Shown here one piece after another: positions 23,955-32,800 of a DNA stretch of 40,620 nt. The DNA is taken from contig CAWUKT010000065.1 of assembly GCA_963923035.1 (NCBI GenBank), positions 1 through 40,620 of the forward strand. Reading direction: 5' to 3'. The position numbers were made by a program, and so were the translations under genes. The notes below the pieces were generated by a model that made no database searches, was not told where the DNA came from, and was given only the letters and a program-made list of their open reading frames with translations. Positions within the stretch are counted from its first letter, which is position 1, and each line of letters begins with the position of its first letter. The DNA comes from CAWUKT01 sp963923035. Lineage in GTDB: Bacteria; Bacteroidota; Bacteroidia; J057; JADKCL01.

Positions 23955-25429
23955 CAGTGCTCCAGGGTTTTAAAGGTTTCTTGCAGTATATCCCGGTCAT
24001 CAAAGGGGTGACGTACCCCCATGATTTCCTGGTAAGTCTCGTGGCCCTTTCCGGCTACGAGAACGATGTCATGTTCATCCGCCAACTGGCAGGCCGTCTG
24101 GATGGCAGCCCGGCGGTCGGCATTGCGAAGGACTTTGCGCTTCGCCGTGATCGGCACTCCGGCTTCCATGTCGTCGAGGATCGCATTGGGATCTTCGGTG
24201 CGGGGATTGTCGGAGGTCAAAATGACCTGATCGCTCAGGTTGGCGGCGATTTCGGCCATGACCGGCCGCTTGGCCTTGTCGCGGTCGCCGCCGCAACCCA
24301 CTACTGTGATGATCCGGCCGCCTCCGCTTTGGATGTCGCGGATGGTTTGGAGGACGTTTTTCAACGCGTCCGGGGTGTGGGCATAGTCCACAATCGCCGT
24401 CCGGCGCTGGTCGGGGCTTTTGACCGTTTGGAATCGGCCATTCACACCTTCGATCCGGCTCAGCACCAGCAGAATTTCATCCTTGTCCTCGCCCAATTCC
24501 ACCGCTGTCCCATAGACGGCGAGGAGGTTGTAGGCGTTGAAGGAGCCAATCAGGCGGAACCAGGCCTGCTGATCGTCCATTTCGAGCTGAAGCCCTTCGA
24601 AGGTATTTTCCAGCAAGCGACCCTTGAAATCCGCCATCCGGTTGATGGCGTAGGTCAGGCGGCGCGCGGAAGTATTTTGGAGCATGACCGCTCCGTTTTT
24701 GTCGTCGGTATTGGTAAGGGCGAATGCGGAGCCGGGCAGGCCGTCGAAGAGCATCTTTTTCGCGGCGATGTAGTCGCGGAAAGTGCCGTGGTAATCGAGG
24801 TGGTCGTGGGTGATGTTGGTGAAAACGGCCCCGGTGAAGTCCACGCCCGCGACGCGGTATTGGTGGAGGGCATGGCTGCTCACTTCCATGAAGACATGGG
24901 TGCAACCCGCATCCGCCATCCGGCGGAACAGGCTCTGAATGGCCTTGGCGTCCGGCGTGGTATGGGTCGCGGGCAATACATCTTCCCCGATCTGCACTAG
25001 CACGGTTGAAATCAGGCCGCTTTTCCGCCCCAGCTCGGAGAACAATTCGAACAGCAGCGTCGCCGTGGTCGTTTTTCCATTTGTCCCCGTAATCCCCACC
25101 ACCGACAATTCCTCCGAAGGATTTCCGTAGAAATTCGCCGCGATGTGGCCGAGGGCCAATCCCGAATTCCGGACCTTGACCCAGGTGACATTTTCCGCCA
25201 ACTCCTCCGGCATCTCCTCACAAACGACCGCCACTGCACCCTGCTCCACGGCCTTTCCAATGAAGGCGTGGCCATCCACCTGCGTTCCCCGCTGGGCGAT
25301 GAACAAAGTTCCGGCCGTCACCGCCCGGGAATCGAAGAAAAAGTCTTCGATCTCCACGGAAAGATTGCCGCGAACCTCCTCAATGGGAGCCTTGTACAGT
25401 ATGTCTTGGAGCGTCGGCATGTATCTCAA
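23954..25429 (-). CDS. murE: UDP-MurNAc-tripeptide synthetase, meso-DAP type
   Basis: Mur ligase of 491 residues adding the third amino acid. The ATP loop is GITGTNGKTTTATLLFE (about 112-128), the catalytic segment is TNITHDHLDYHGTF with the carbamylated-lysine region AAKKMLFDGL, and TSDNPRTEDPNAIL carries the DNPR motif that selects meso-diaminopimelate. There are two close starts, MRYM and MPTL; the second, 9 bp later, may be the real one. It follows the PBP gene after about 30 bp and overlaps mraY by one base. Confidence 0.97.
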   Translation of the reverse strand: MRYMPTLQDILYKAPIEEVRGNLSVEIEDFFFDSRAVTAGTLFIAQRGTQVDGHAFIGKAVEQGAVAVVCEEMPEELAENVTWVKVRNSGLALGHIAANFYGNPSEELSVVGITGTNGKTTTATLLFELFSELGRKSGLISTVLVQIGEDVLPATHTTPDAKAIQSLFRRMADAGCTHVFMEVSSHALHQYRVAGVDFTGAVFTNITHDHLDYHGTFRDYIAAKKMLFDGLPGSAFALTNTDDKNGAVMLQNTSARRLTYAINRMADFKGRLLENTFEGLQLEMDDQQAWFRLIGSFNAYNLLAVYGTAVELGEDKDEILLVLSRIEGVNGRFQTVKSPDQRRTAIVDYAHTPDALKNVLQTIRDIQSGGGRIITVVGCGGDRDKAKRPVMAEIAANLSDQVILTSDNPRTEDPNAILDDMEAGVPITAKRKVLRNADRRAAIQTACQLADEHDIVLVAGKGHETYQEIMGVRHPFDDRDILQETFKTLEH

Positions 25430-25459
25430 GCAGGAGGGCTCCAGCCCTCAACAGTTATC

Positions 25460-27565
25460 TCAATTCAGTTCAAGGTCAATGGTCTTTTGGTCTTCGATCC
25501 GGGTTCCCGGAATCAAGGATTGCCGCACGACTTTGCCGTGGCCTTTGGGCCGGACCCGCATGCCCAAGCCTTCCAGCAGGGCAATCGCATCACGGGCCGT
25601 CATGCCCGTCACGTTCGGGACTTTGCCGATTTCGACGGCGGCCGGGGTGAATTCTACCACCCCGTTATTTTCGCGGACCTGGACGTAGGTGCCCTCCGCT
25701 TCGCGGGGGGATTGGTCCGAAAGATTTCGGTAGACGCGCCCGGCATTTTCCTGGTGGACCACCCGGGTCAACGGCATGGCACCGGCTTCAGCCGTCTCAG
25801 GATCGAACCATGGAATCATTTCCAGATCCACGGCATTGACCTGATGGGCAATGTTTTTGAATATCGGCGCCGCAACGTTGCCTCCGTAGTAGGCCCCGTT
25901 TTGGGGTTCGTCGATGATGATGTAGCAGGTATAGCGGGGATCGTCCGCGGGGAAATAGCCGCAGAAGCTGGCCTGGTAGACCCGGCCGTAAGTCTGGAGC
26001 GAGTCTTGGTATTTCTGCGCGGTTCCCGTTTTGCCCGCCAGCAACAATTCTTCCTGGTAGATATTTTTCGCCGTTCCTTCTTCAACCACCCCTTCCATCA
26101 TCTTCCGTACAATGGCCAGCGAACGCGGCGAACCGATTTGCCGGAGGGCCTGGGGCTCGAATTTGTGGAGGACCTTGCTCCCCTGACGGATTTCGTTGAC
26201 CAGGATCGGTTCCATATAGGTGCCTCCGTTGGCGACGGCGTTGTAGAAAGCGCAAATCTGGAGCGGAGTCAGCTGGGTATTGTAGCCAATGGACATCCAC
26301 GGCAGGGTGGTTCCGTTCCAGTTGTCGGCGTCGTCGGGCTGGGTGATGATGGGAAATGGCTCTCCAACGATGTGTTCGCGGGGCATCACCTTGTCTTCCA
26401 GGCCAAAGGTCCGCAGGTGGTTGAACCACTTCTTCATGTTCGGGCCCTTGCCGTAGTAGCGGGTCACGAGTTTGGAGATGGCTACGTTGCTGGAGTGGAC
26501 AAATGCGTCGTAGACGGAGATGTCGCCCATCGCAATGTGGTCGCGCATCTCGCGGTCGTAGTATTGCTCTACGCCATTGCCCGTCGCCACCATTTCCTGC
26601 GGATCGACCAGCCCATCTTCCAACAGCGCCAGCATCGACGCCAATTTGAAGGTGGAGCCCGGCTCGTTCCGGTGGGCCACCGCGCGGTTTTCGTTCTCGG
26701 GGTAGTTCGCCATCGCCCGGATCTTTCCGGTCTCGGTCTCCATCAGGATGGCCACGCCATACTTGGCTTTGTGGTACTTGACCGCACTTTCGAGTTCGTT
26801 GTGGACGATGTCCTGCATTTCCACGCTGAGCGTGGTGATGACATCGGCACCATCTTCGTCTTCGCGGTAGATGGTGAGCGGCTTCTCGATATTACCCGGC
26901 AGGCGCTGCACGAGGCGCACGCCATCCTGCCCCTTCAGGTAGTCGTGGAACGCAAATTCCAGGCCGCGGAGCGGCACGGTGTCGCGGTCCCGGTCCATCA
27001 GGCCGAGGGTGATCCGGGCCAGGTTGCCAAAGGGATAATGGCGGCGGTTGTTGATCTTGTCGTCGCGGATCAGGCCACCGCGGTACGGCGATTCCCGCAA
27101 AATGGGCCAGGTGCACAGCTCATTGTAGGTTTCGTAATCGACCAAACGCTTGACGACCCGCAGGTACTGGCGGGTCGGGTCGTCGAATCCATTTTGCAGT
27201 TTGTCGTGGAAGTAATCGGGGCCAAACTGACCCTCGCCGAATTCATCGGCGAGCAATTCGGTGAGGGAATCGAGCTGGACTTCGAAGCTGTCGGCTTCGG
27301 TGTCGACGCGGGACGGATCGATGGAGACCCAGAAAAACGGAGTGCTTTCCGCCAGGATATCGCCTTCAGCAGAAATGAAGCTGCCGCGCGAAGCCTTGTA
27401 GGTCCGCTCATACATGCGGCTGGCCTGCACCTCCTCGCTCCACTTGGGACCGTTGATGTACTGGATATTGATGAGGCGGACCAGGATCAATACCGACAGC
27501 AGCGCCACCATCCCGAAGAGAAGGTAGACGCGCTTCAATATTTTTTCTGAGACTTTCTGGCTCAT
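25460..27565 (-). CDS. ftsI: Class B penicillin-binding protein (FtsI/PBP3-type) with PASTA domain
   Basis: Septal transpeptidase (701 residues). It has one membrane helix (about 11-30), a dimerisation/pedestal region starting RGSFISAEGDILAES, and a transpeptidase domain with S304-T-F-K307, S358-S-N360 and K512-T-G514. It ends with a PASTA domain (about 638-701, KVPNVTGMTARDAIALLEGLGM). A C-terminal PASTA is common in Bacteroidota FtsI but absent in E. coli. It overlaps the ftsL-like gene by 4 bp. It partners FtsW. Confidence 0.95.
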   Translation of the reverse strand: MSQKVSEKILKRVYLLFGMVALLSVLILVRLINIQYINGPKWSEEVQASRMYERTYKASRGSFISAEGDILAESTPFFWVSIDPSRVDTEADSFEVQLDSLTELLADEFGEGQFGPDYFHDKLQNGFDDPTRQYLRVVKRLVDYETYNELCTWPILRESPYRGGLIRDDKINNRRHYPFGNLARITLGLMDRDRDTVPLRGLEFAFHDYLKGQDGVRLVQRLPGNIEKPLTIYREDEDGADVITTLSVEMQDIVHNELESAVKYHKAKYGVAILMETETGKIRAMANYPENENRAVAHRNEPGSTFKLASMLALLEDGLVDPQEMVATGNGVEQYYDREMRDHIAMGDISVYDAFVHSSNVAISKLVTRYYGKGPNMKKWFNHLRTFGLEDKVMPREHIVGEPFPIITQPDDADNWNGTTLPWMSIGYNTQLTPLQICAFYNAVANGGTYMEPILVNEIRQGSKVLHKFEPQALRQIGSPRSLAIVRKMMEGVVEEGTAKNIYQEELLLAGKTGTAQKYQDSLQTYGRVYQASFCGYFPADDPRYTCYIIIDEPQNGAYYGGNVAAPIFKNIAHQVNAVDLEMIPWFDPETAEAGAMPLTRVVHQENAGRVYRNLSDQSPREAEGTYVQVRENNGVVEFTPAAVEIGKVPNVTGMTARDAIALLEGLGMRVRPKGHGKVVRQSLIPGTRIEDQKTIDLELN

Positions 27566-27906
27566 GGTTCACGCTTCAGTTTGAAAACATTTCTGGTCTC
27601 GACTTTCAGTCCGAGGGAGTCGGCCACCGCTTCCACGGCGGGCTTACGGGTGGTCGCGCTCAGGCGCGCATCGATCGTTTTGTATTCGGCTTTGGCGACT
27701 TCTACCGCCTTTTTGAGTTCATCTTCCCGGCGGACCTGCTTCTCGGCCACGTGGGAATTCCAGATGTAGAAGAGGCCCACCACCACCAAAAAAGCGGTGT
27801 AGCGGATATAGCGCCGGACTTTTTGACTGGCAATGATCCCCCTGGGGCTCATCGGCTGGTCAGCGACAGAATCCTCGGTGGTTGCTATGCGGTTCTCATT
27901 CTCCAT
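27562..27906 (-). CDS. ftsL: FtsL-like bitopic divisome protein
   Basis: A 114-residue protein with a cytoplasmic N-terminus, one membrane helix (about 34-50, YIRYTAFLVVVGLFYIW) and a periplasmic coiled coil (VAEKQVRREDELKKAVEVAKAEYKTIDARL), the FtsL/DivIC plan. Sequence conservation is low, so position between rsmH and ftsI is the main support. It begins 12 bp after rsmH and overlaps ftsI by an ATGA junction. Confidence 0.8.
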   Translation of the reverse strand: MENENRIATTEDSVADQPMSPRGIIASQKVRRYIRYTAFLVVVGLFYIWNSHVAEKQVRREDELKKAVEVAKAEYKTIDARLSATTRKPAVEAVADSLGLKVETRNVFKLKREP

Positions 27907-27918
27907 CTACACAGTTGG

Positions 27919-28830
27919 TCAAACGTGCTCAGCGACACGCAGGCGGGCACTTCGGGCCCGGGAATTCTCTATTATTTCGGTTTCAGAAGGCTTGATCGCC
28001 TTTCTTGCAATGATCTTCCAAGGTGAAAGGGACTTTCCGTAGAGGTCCCTTTGGTCTTCGTTGGCGAGGTTGCCGGTGCGGAAAAAATTCTTGACGCGGC
28101 GGTCTTCCAACGAGTGGTAGGCAATGATGACAAAACGCCCGCCGGGTCGGATCAACTTATTTCCGGCAACCAGCAGGCTCTCGAGGGCATCGAGTTCACC
28201 ATTGACTTCGATGCGGATGGCCTGGTACACGAGGGTCAGGATTTTGGTCAGGTTCTTGGCGGAAACGGCATCGGCAACGGCGGCTTTCAGGTCGGCGGTC
28301 CGCTGAAGCGGCCGGTCCCGGCGAAAGCGCACGATGGCGGCAGCAATGGCGCCAGCGTTGCGGATGTCGGCGTAGTCGCGGAGGAGGTTCCGAAGCTCAG
28401 CTTCGGAGTAGTCGTTGAGCACTTCCTGCGCGGACAGCTCGGCGTCCTGGTTCATGCGCATGTCCAACGGCGCATCGAACCGAAACGAGAACCCGCGTTC
28501 GGGTTCATCGATCTGATGGGAAGAGATGCCGAGGTCGGCAAGAATCCCATCAACCTGATCGATTTCCAGGTCATCCAATATCTTTTCAATGAACTTGAAG
28601 TCCGATCGGACCAGCTCCAAACGTGGATCTGCTATTTTGTTGTGGTGGGCATCCGCATCGCGGTCAAATGCAATCAATCTTCCTGATTCTGAGAGCCGCT
28701 CCAAAATGAGCTGGCTATGCCCTCCACCACCAAATGTTACATCCACATAGGTTCCGCCTGGGCGGATATTCAGCATATCAATGCTTTCTTGCAGCAATAC
28801 GGGCCGGTGGTACTCACTTGCCTGCTCCAT
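27919..28830 (-). CDS. rsmH: 16S rRNA (cytosine-1402-N4)-methyltransferase
   Basis: Class I SAM methyltransferase (303 residues, formerly MraW). The N-terminal YHRPVLLQESIDML, the SAM site YVDVTFGGGGHSQLIL, the ILADLGISSHQID motif and RFVIIAYHSLEDRRVKNFF are standard. The start codon lies within the mraZ coding end (17-bp overlap), so translation is coupled. Function: modifies C1402 in the decoding centre. Confidence 0.97.
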   Translation of the reverse strand: MEQASEYHRPVLLQESIDMLNIRPGGTYVDVTFGGGGHSQLILERLSESGRLIAFDRDADAHHNKIADPRLELVRSDFKFIEKILDDLEIDQVDGILADLGISSHQIDEPERGFSFRFDAPLDMRMNQDAELSAQEVLNDYSEAELRNLLRDYADIRNAGAIAAAIVRFRRDRPLQRTADLKAAVADAVSAKNLTKILTLVYQAIRIEVNGELDALESLLVAGNKLIRPGGRFVIIAYHSLEDRRVKNFFRTGNLANEDQRDLYGKSLSPWKIIARKAIKPSETEIIENSRARSARLRVAEHV

Positions 28831-29278
28831 CTCCTTCTCCTCCCATCACTTCCTCAGACAATTCCTCCATGTCCCACTTGTCACTCTCCAGCCACTTGTC
28901 ATAGACTTCCTTGTCCCAGATTTCGATGCGGTCGAAGGAGGCCACCAATACCAGCTCTTTCTTGATGGAGGCATGCCCCATGAGCTGCTTGGGTACAAGG
29001 ACCCGCGAACTCCCATCAAGCTCCAATGGCTTTGCGCCATTCATGAATTTTCGCGCGAAGGCCCGGTTGCGGGCGGAGTACTGGTTGCGCGCGTAAATCT
29101 TTTCGAGCTCGGCCTCCCACACTTTCAGCGGATAGAGGACCAGGCAGTCGTCCAATCCCCGGTTGATCACAAAATCCTTCCCCTCACCTTCGGGCAATTG
29201 CTTCTTGAGCCCGGAGGGAAGCGCAAACCTTCCCTTCGAGTCAATCTTGCATTCAAATTCACCGAAGATTGGCCTCAT
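28814..29278 (-). CDS. mraZ: MraZ transcriptional regulator
   Basis: A 154-residue protein with two SpoVT/AbrB-like swapped-hairpin domains: GEFECKIDSKGRFALPSGLKK, then the second repeat with LDGSSRVLVPKQLMGHASIKKELVLVASFDRIEIW. In E. coli MraZ binds repeats of TGGGN spaced by 10 bp upstream of its own gene and represses the dcw operon. A matching array lies upstream here. It is the first gene of the operon. Confidence 0.95.
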   Translation of the reverse strand: MRPIFGEFECKIDSKGRFALPSGLKKQLPEGEGKDFVINRGLDDCLVLYPLKVWEAELEKIYARNQYSARNRAFARKFMNGAKPLELDGSSRVLVPKQLMGHASIKKELVLVASFDRIEIWDKEVYDKWLESDKWDMEELSEEVMGGEGDGAGK

Positions 29279-29306
29279 CGTATTGTGATAGAGATCGTAA
29301 CTGATT

Positions 29307-29314
29307 CAAAAGTA
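29307..29314 (-). promoter_or_regulatory. TAnnTTTG -7 box of the dcw operon promoter
   Basis: TACTTTTG fits the Bacteroidota -7 consensus exactly, 28 bp before the mraZ ATG. The expected -33 position falls on the MraZ repeats (29326-29362), consistent with regulator control. Confidence 0.6.
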
Positions 29315-29325
29315 GGAAAAATCCA

Positions 29326-29362
29326 CCATTTTATCCCACTTTCTACCACTTTGCTCCACTTT
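29326..29362 (-). promoter_or_regulatory. MraZ-type operator array, four 10-bp repeats
   Basis: On the minus strand, AAA(G/A)TGG recurs four times at exact 10-bp spacing (plus-strand CCANTTT at 29326, 29336, 29346 and 29356). The 10-bp TGG period matches the known MraZ recognition repeats, and the array lies immediately upstream of mraZ, so autoregulation is inferred. Confidence 0.75.
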
Positions 29363-29530
29363 TTGTGGAAAACTTTCATTCGAAAGGGTTTAAAATCAGC
29401 CCTAGAGGGCATTAGAGAATGATTTTGAATTCCCAGTTTTTCTCAAAAATATTTTCTCAGGTTGCAATAAAAGGAAGGAAAACCAAAGTTAAAATCGGAT
29501 AAATGTGGATATAGATGGGGAATGTATAGT

Positions 29531-29590
29531 AAAGTGGAGGAAAGTGGGAGAAATCGATGGGCGGTGGGAGGAAGTGGGGGAAATGGGAAA
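29531..29590 (+). promoter_or_regulatory. Second MraZ-like repeat array, opposite orientation
   Basis: On the plus strand GTGG occurs at 29534, 29544, 29564 and 29574, with a shifted TGGG at 29584: the same AAAGTGG unit and 10-bp period as the mraZ-proximal array but pointing the other way. One position in the ladder (near 29554) is degenerate. The function is unproven. Confidence 0.45.
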
Positions 29591-29739
29591 ATGTGCAAAT
29601 ATGAAAATTGGGGAAATAGGGAAATCGACCGCGGCGCGAATTGGCACATTTGCATATTCCCTTCATTTTCACCTTTACCTTGGCTTCACTTTCCCCAATG
29701 TCCACCTGCGTCAAGGATCGGAGGAGCTTGTCTGAGCTC

Positions 29740-29802
29740 ATCCCGGGCGGATGCTTCCGGGATAGCGAGTCCGGAGAGTCTGCCGGGGACATTGGTCCCC
29801 GG
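29740..29802 (+). other. Two tandem hairpins in the leader of the zinc-ribbon gene
   Basis: Stem 1 is ATCCCGG/CCGGGAT (29740-29746 with 29757-29763, 10-base loop). Stem 2 is CCGGGGAC/GTCCCCGG (29783-29790 with 29795-29802, 4-base loop ATTG). No T tract follows. With 29856 as start, they lie 50-115 bp upstream. The rest of the 577-bp spacer (29279-29855) shows only AT-rich sequence and the MraZ-like arrays, no gene. Confidence 0.45.
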
Positions 29803-29855
29803 GACGCCCTCTTCCTTCATTGCACGGTCTGGAAAAATCCATTAATTTGCTGACT

Positions 29856-30503
29856 ATGGATCAACATACGGCCAACTACATTGTGAAGTATTTCCCGCGG
29901 CTCATGTCAATGGAAGAGCGGGCGGCTTGGTGGCACCATTTTGCGATGAGTAAGATCGAACAGGTTCCGAATGGGATGGAAGGCAGTGAAGCGGAGACCT
30001 GGCGCCAAGGCAAGGTGAGTTTTTACCGTGAGCAAGGGCTGCTGTCGAGTGATCCATCGGTGACGGAACTGCTGAGTGATGGCTACGATGCGTTCATCCA
30101 ACGGACGGCGGAGCGCATCCACGCTGAGGAATCGGAGGAGGTGTTTTACAACAATTGCCCTTCGTGTGGCGCGCTGGCCCGGACGCCGCAGAGCAAGCAG
30201 TGCCGGCATTGTGGCCACAGCTGGCACGAGACGGTGGCAGCGACGTTCCGACACAAGGCCACGCATATCCACAACCTGAAGCCGGGATTCCTGATTTTTG
30301 AGGGGATCGTGGAAAAGGGGGAAATTGCAGAGGGCCAATTGGTTGACCTGACCTATTACGGGGTGAACCTGAAGGCGGAAATCGACGAAGTGCGGGACAT
30401 GGGGGATCGCACCCAATTTGATTTTCCGATTGCGGATTCGGAGCTGCGGAAGGTCCTGGTGCAGGCAGGCACGAACATTGAACCGATCAATATCGAACGC
30501 TGA
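29856..30503 (+). CDS. Zinc-ribbon hypothetical protein
   Basis: A 215-residue cytoplasmic protein. Residues 1-95 are helical and Glu-rich. A C4 zinc ribbon follows (C101-P-S-C104, C116-R-H-C119). The C-terminal part (about 140-215) is beta-rich: FLIFEGIVEKGEIAEGQLVDLTYYG, suggesting a small barrel. The frame is open from 29820, but the ATG at 29856 (MDQHTANYIVKYFPRLM) is the better start. Function unknown. It converges on the DUF4268 gene with 18 bp between. Confidence 0.7.
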   Translation: MDQHTANYIVKYFPRLMSMEERAAWWHHFAMSKIEQVPNGMEGSEAETWRQGKVSFYREQGLLSSDPSVTELLSDGYDAFIQRTAERIHAEESEEVFYNNCPSCGALARTPQSKQCRHCGHSWHETVAATFRHKATHIHNLKPGFLIFEGIVEKGEIAEGQLVDLTYYGVNLKAEIDEVRDMGDRTQFDFPIADSELRKVLVQAGTNIEPINIER

Positions 30504-30505
30504 GA

Positions 30506-30519
30506 CCCGCTCCCGCGGG
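30506..30519. terminator. Short hairpin between convergent genes
   Basis: CCCGC/GCGGG with a 4-base loop (TCCC) in the 18-bp gap between two convergent stops. No T tract, so a weak bidirectional terminator at best. Confidence 0.35.
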
Positions 30520-30521
30520 CT

Positions 30522-30986
30522 TCAATCGGACAAGTCCTCAAATATGATTTTGGCATCGGCCCAGATTTCGTCCAGGGCCACCAGACGGCGGCCCAACCAC
30601 GGGAACATCTCGGACCAGTATTGGTCTTCGTACAGGTTCCACCCGCGGCGCTCGGTGTAAATCCGGGCAATTTCCTTACCGGTTTCGAGAAAATAGCGGG
30701 GCTCCCAGACCCACTCCTCTTCCAGGCTGGATTCCAGCAGCATTTTCAATTCTTCGAATTGTTGGTAGAATAGTTCCCGGATGCCGGGATCGGGATGCTG
30801 GATCTCGATGCCGATCGAGGTCAGGCGGTTGTCGGCGTGGAGCCGGAAAAAGACATGGGGAACGCCGGTCTTGTAATTCAACCATTTCTGCTTGGGGCCG
30901 CGCGCACTTCGAAATTGCTGCATGTAGCGCCCAAACGAAGTCCAAAAGCGCTTCCGCAGTGCCTTCGCCTCTTCCTTTCCGTACAT
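30522..30986 (-). CDS. DUF4268 family protein
   Basis: A 154-residue protein matching the DUF4268 pattern: KEEAKALRKRFWTSFGRYM, KQKWLNYKTGV, FFRLHADN, SIGIEIQHPD, YFLETGKEIARIYTERRGWNLYEDQYWSEMFPWLGRRLVALDEIWADAKIIFEDL. The family occurs alone or fused to nuclease-like domains, and its function is unknown; no catalytic residues are obvious here. Its ATG shares one base with the stop of the OmpA-family gene (TGATG), so it is translated as the second gene of that pair. Confidence 0.85.
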   Translation of the reverse strand: MYGKEEAKALRKRFWTSFGRYMQQFRSARGPKQKWLNYKTGVPHVFFRLHADNRLTSIGIEIQHPDPGIRELFYQQFEELKMLLESSLEEEWVWEPRYFLETGKEIARIYTERRGWNLYEDQYWSEMFPWLGRRLVALDEIWADAKIIFEDLSD

Positions 30987-32800
30987 CAGTCTTCGGCTTC
31001 GGTCGTTTCCTCTTCGGTCTCCTGGGTGGTTTCGGAACCTCCCTCGGTGGAATCATCGTCGTCGATGTCCTCTTCCATCTCGGCGGCCGCTCCCTGGGGA
31101 AGGGCGGCACCCGCCTCCATCACCACAAATTCCACCCGGCGGTTCAGGTAATTCAATTTTTGCTTCTCGGCGCCGCTGGGATTGGTCACCAACAATTCAT
31201 CTGAACCCCGGAATTCGATGCCCAAACGTCCTTCATCAACCCCAAAAGTGCCCAGGAGAATCCGGCGAACTTCTTCGGCGCGGCGACGGCTCAGGTCCAT
31301 GTTGGCGGCTTCCGAGCCCACCGCATCGGTATGGCCTACTATGACCATCCGCACATCGGGATTGGCCTTGAGGAGGCGGGAAACACGGAGGAGATCGGGG
31401 TAAAAATCCTGCTTGACGTCGCTCCGGCCCAGGTCAAAATGGATCATGGGCAAGGGATTGTCCAGGCTCAGGCCGGCACCACCGGTGCCCCGAATCTCAA
31501 CCCCTTTGGGGTCGACCTGGGCGCCCTCACGGGTATCTGGTTCCTGGTCGTACACGTCGACGACACCGTCGCGGTCGCGGTCAGTGGCCATCCCTCCTTC
31601 ATCGGTCTTGTTGCCCTTCGGTGAGAAGGGTTCCTTGTCGATGTAATCGGGCACGCCGTCCTGGTCGCTGTCCAAGGCCCGGCCTTTGACGTCCACCACG
31701 ACACCGCGGGGCGTTTCGGGCTCCAGGTCCTGGAGATCTGGCACGCCATCGTCGTCCGCGTCTTCGAGGTCACCCGAATTGATCCGCTTCAGGTTACGAA
31801 TGTCATTCATCGGCGTTTTGAGCGGATTCGACCACCAGAGGGCTTCCTCCCGGTTCTTGCCGAAGCGGAAATTGATGCCGAAGGTCGAGAAATGGTGGAA
31901 ATCGGTGCGGGAAGACGGGGTCAGGGTCTCCTCCCAACGCTGGCCATCGAGGAGGTCATCGTTGGTGAAGGTCATGCGGTGTTCGAGGGAAATGTCTACG
32001 GCCTCGCTCATCTTGAAGGCAATGCCCGCCCCAAATTGAATGGTGGGCAGAACCGTCCGGTTCGCAAACCGGGGCTTGGAGGTGAAATATTCGGCTTCGG
32101 TTTCGTAATCGCCATCCTGGACATTGCGCAGCGCGTTCAGGATGTCCTGGCGGTTGGAAAAGGAATCGTCGGTGGGGACACCGGAGTAATCGTACAACGC
32201 GCCATCTTCGTCCAGCGCGTCCAGGTAAGTGCCATACAGCATCAGGCCGGGGCCACCGAAGAAATAGGCGGACACCATGGGCTCACGTTGGGAAAAGGAA
32301 ATGTTGCCGAGGTTGAGGACGCCGTGGAAGCCAAAGTCCCAGTAGCGCATGCGGTAGTTGTAGAACACGAAGGGGTAGGAGCTGTTGCCGTAGTTGGCGT
32401 CGGAATTGTTGGTGCCGTTGAGGCCTTCGTTGTTGAGAAAGCCACCCGCGGGTTGCCAATTTTGGCCGGAGGCGTAGCCGGTGGAGATTTGGCCGCGGAG
32501 GGAAACCAGGTGGCCCAATGCCTTGCGGACATTTATGCCGATGCCGAGCCCTCGCTCGGAGCGCACATCGCCGGAGACGAATGAAAGTCCCTTCTGAACG
32601 CCCACGGACCACTTGTTGCGACGGGGCGGGGGAAATGCCTCGGCGTGCCGCTCATAGAGCGCCTGGCGCACCTTGAACTTGTCCCGCAGGGCAAATGTAT
32701 CCTGTGCACTATCAGCCGTATTTACCTGGCCCCATCCTGCAACTCCTATTCCACAAAACAGAACGGTCCAGAAAATACCGTAAACCAACGTTTTATTCAT
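30986..32800 (-). CDS. OmpA-family outer-membrane protein with TSP3-type repeats
   Basis: A 604-residue protein. A signal peptide is present (VYGIFWTVLFCGIGVAGWGQ). Residues about 40-300 look like an outer-membrane beta-barrel (alternating aromatic strands such as YPFVFYNYRMRYWDFGFHG). Then come at least three Asp-rich calcium-binding repeats of the D-x-D-x-D-G-V-P-D type (DADDDGVPDLQD, DSDQDGVPDYID, DRDRDGVVDVYD). An OmpA peptidoglycan-binding domain follows (about 440-560, with VIVGHTDAVGSEAANMDLSRRRAEEVRRIL). It ends in a long acidic tail rich in Glu, Thr and Asp. It anchors the outer membrane to peptidoglycan. Confidence 0.92.
   Translation of the reverse strand: MNKTLVYGIFWTVLFCGIGVAGWGQVNTADSAQDTFALRDKFKVRQALYERHAEAFPPPRRNKWSVGVQKGLSFVSGDVRSERGLGIGINVRKALGHLVSLRGQISTGYASGQNWQPAGGFLNNEGLNGTNNSDANYGNSSYPFVFYNYRMRYWDFGFHGVLNLGNISFSQREPMVSAYFFGGPGLMLYGTYLDALDEDGALYDYSGVPTDDSFSNRQDILNALRNVQDGDYETEAEYFTSKPRFANRTVLPTIQFGAGIAFKMSEAVDISLEHRMTFTNDDLLDGQRWEETLTPSSRTDFHHFSTFGINFRFGKNREEALWWSNPLKTPMNDIRNLKRINSGDLEDADDDGVPDLQDLEPETPRGVVVDVKGRALDSDQDGVPDYIDKEPFSPKGNKTDEGGMATDRDRDGVVDVYDQEPDTREGAQVDPKGVEIRGTGGAGLSLDNPLPMIHFDLGRSDVKQDFYPDLLRVSRLLKANPDVRMVIVGHTDAVGSEAANMDLSRRRAEEVRRILLGTFGVDEGRLGIEFRGSDELLVTNPSGAEKQKLNYLNRRVEFVVMEAGAALPQGAAAEMEEDIDDDDSTEGGSETTQETEEETTEAED

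Noticed and set aside
25145..27550. Open frame of about 800 codons on the plus strand
   Set aside because: It lies antisense to murE and ftsI, whose motifs are unmistakable; such long mirror frames arise from the GC-rich codon bias.
13821..29278. Missing murF, murB, ddl and ftsB in the dcw operon as a novelty
   Set aside because: Absence of these from the cluster is usual in Bacteroidota, where they lie elsewhere.
29505..29735. 76-codon frame in the mraZ spacer
   Set aside because: It translates the purine-rich repeat array; low complexity and no start signal.
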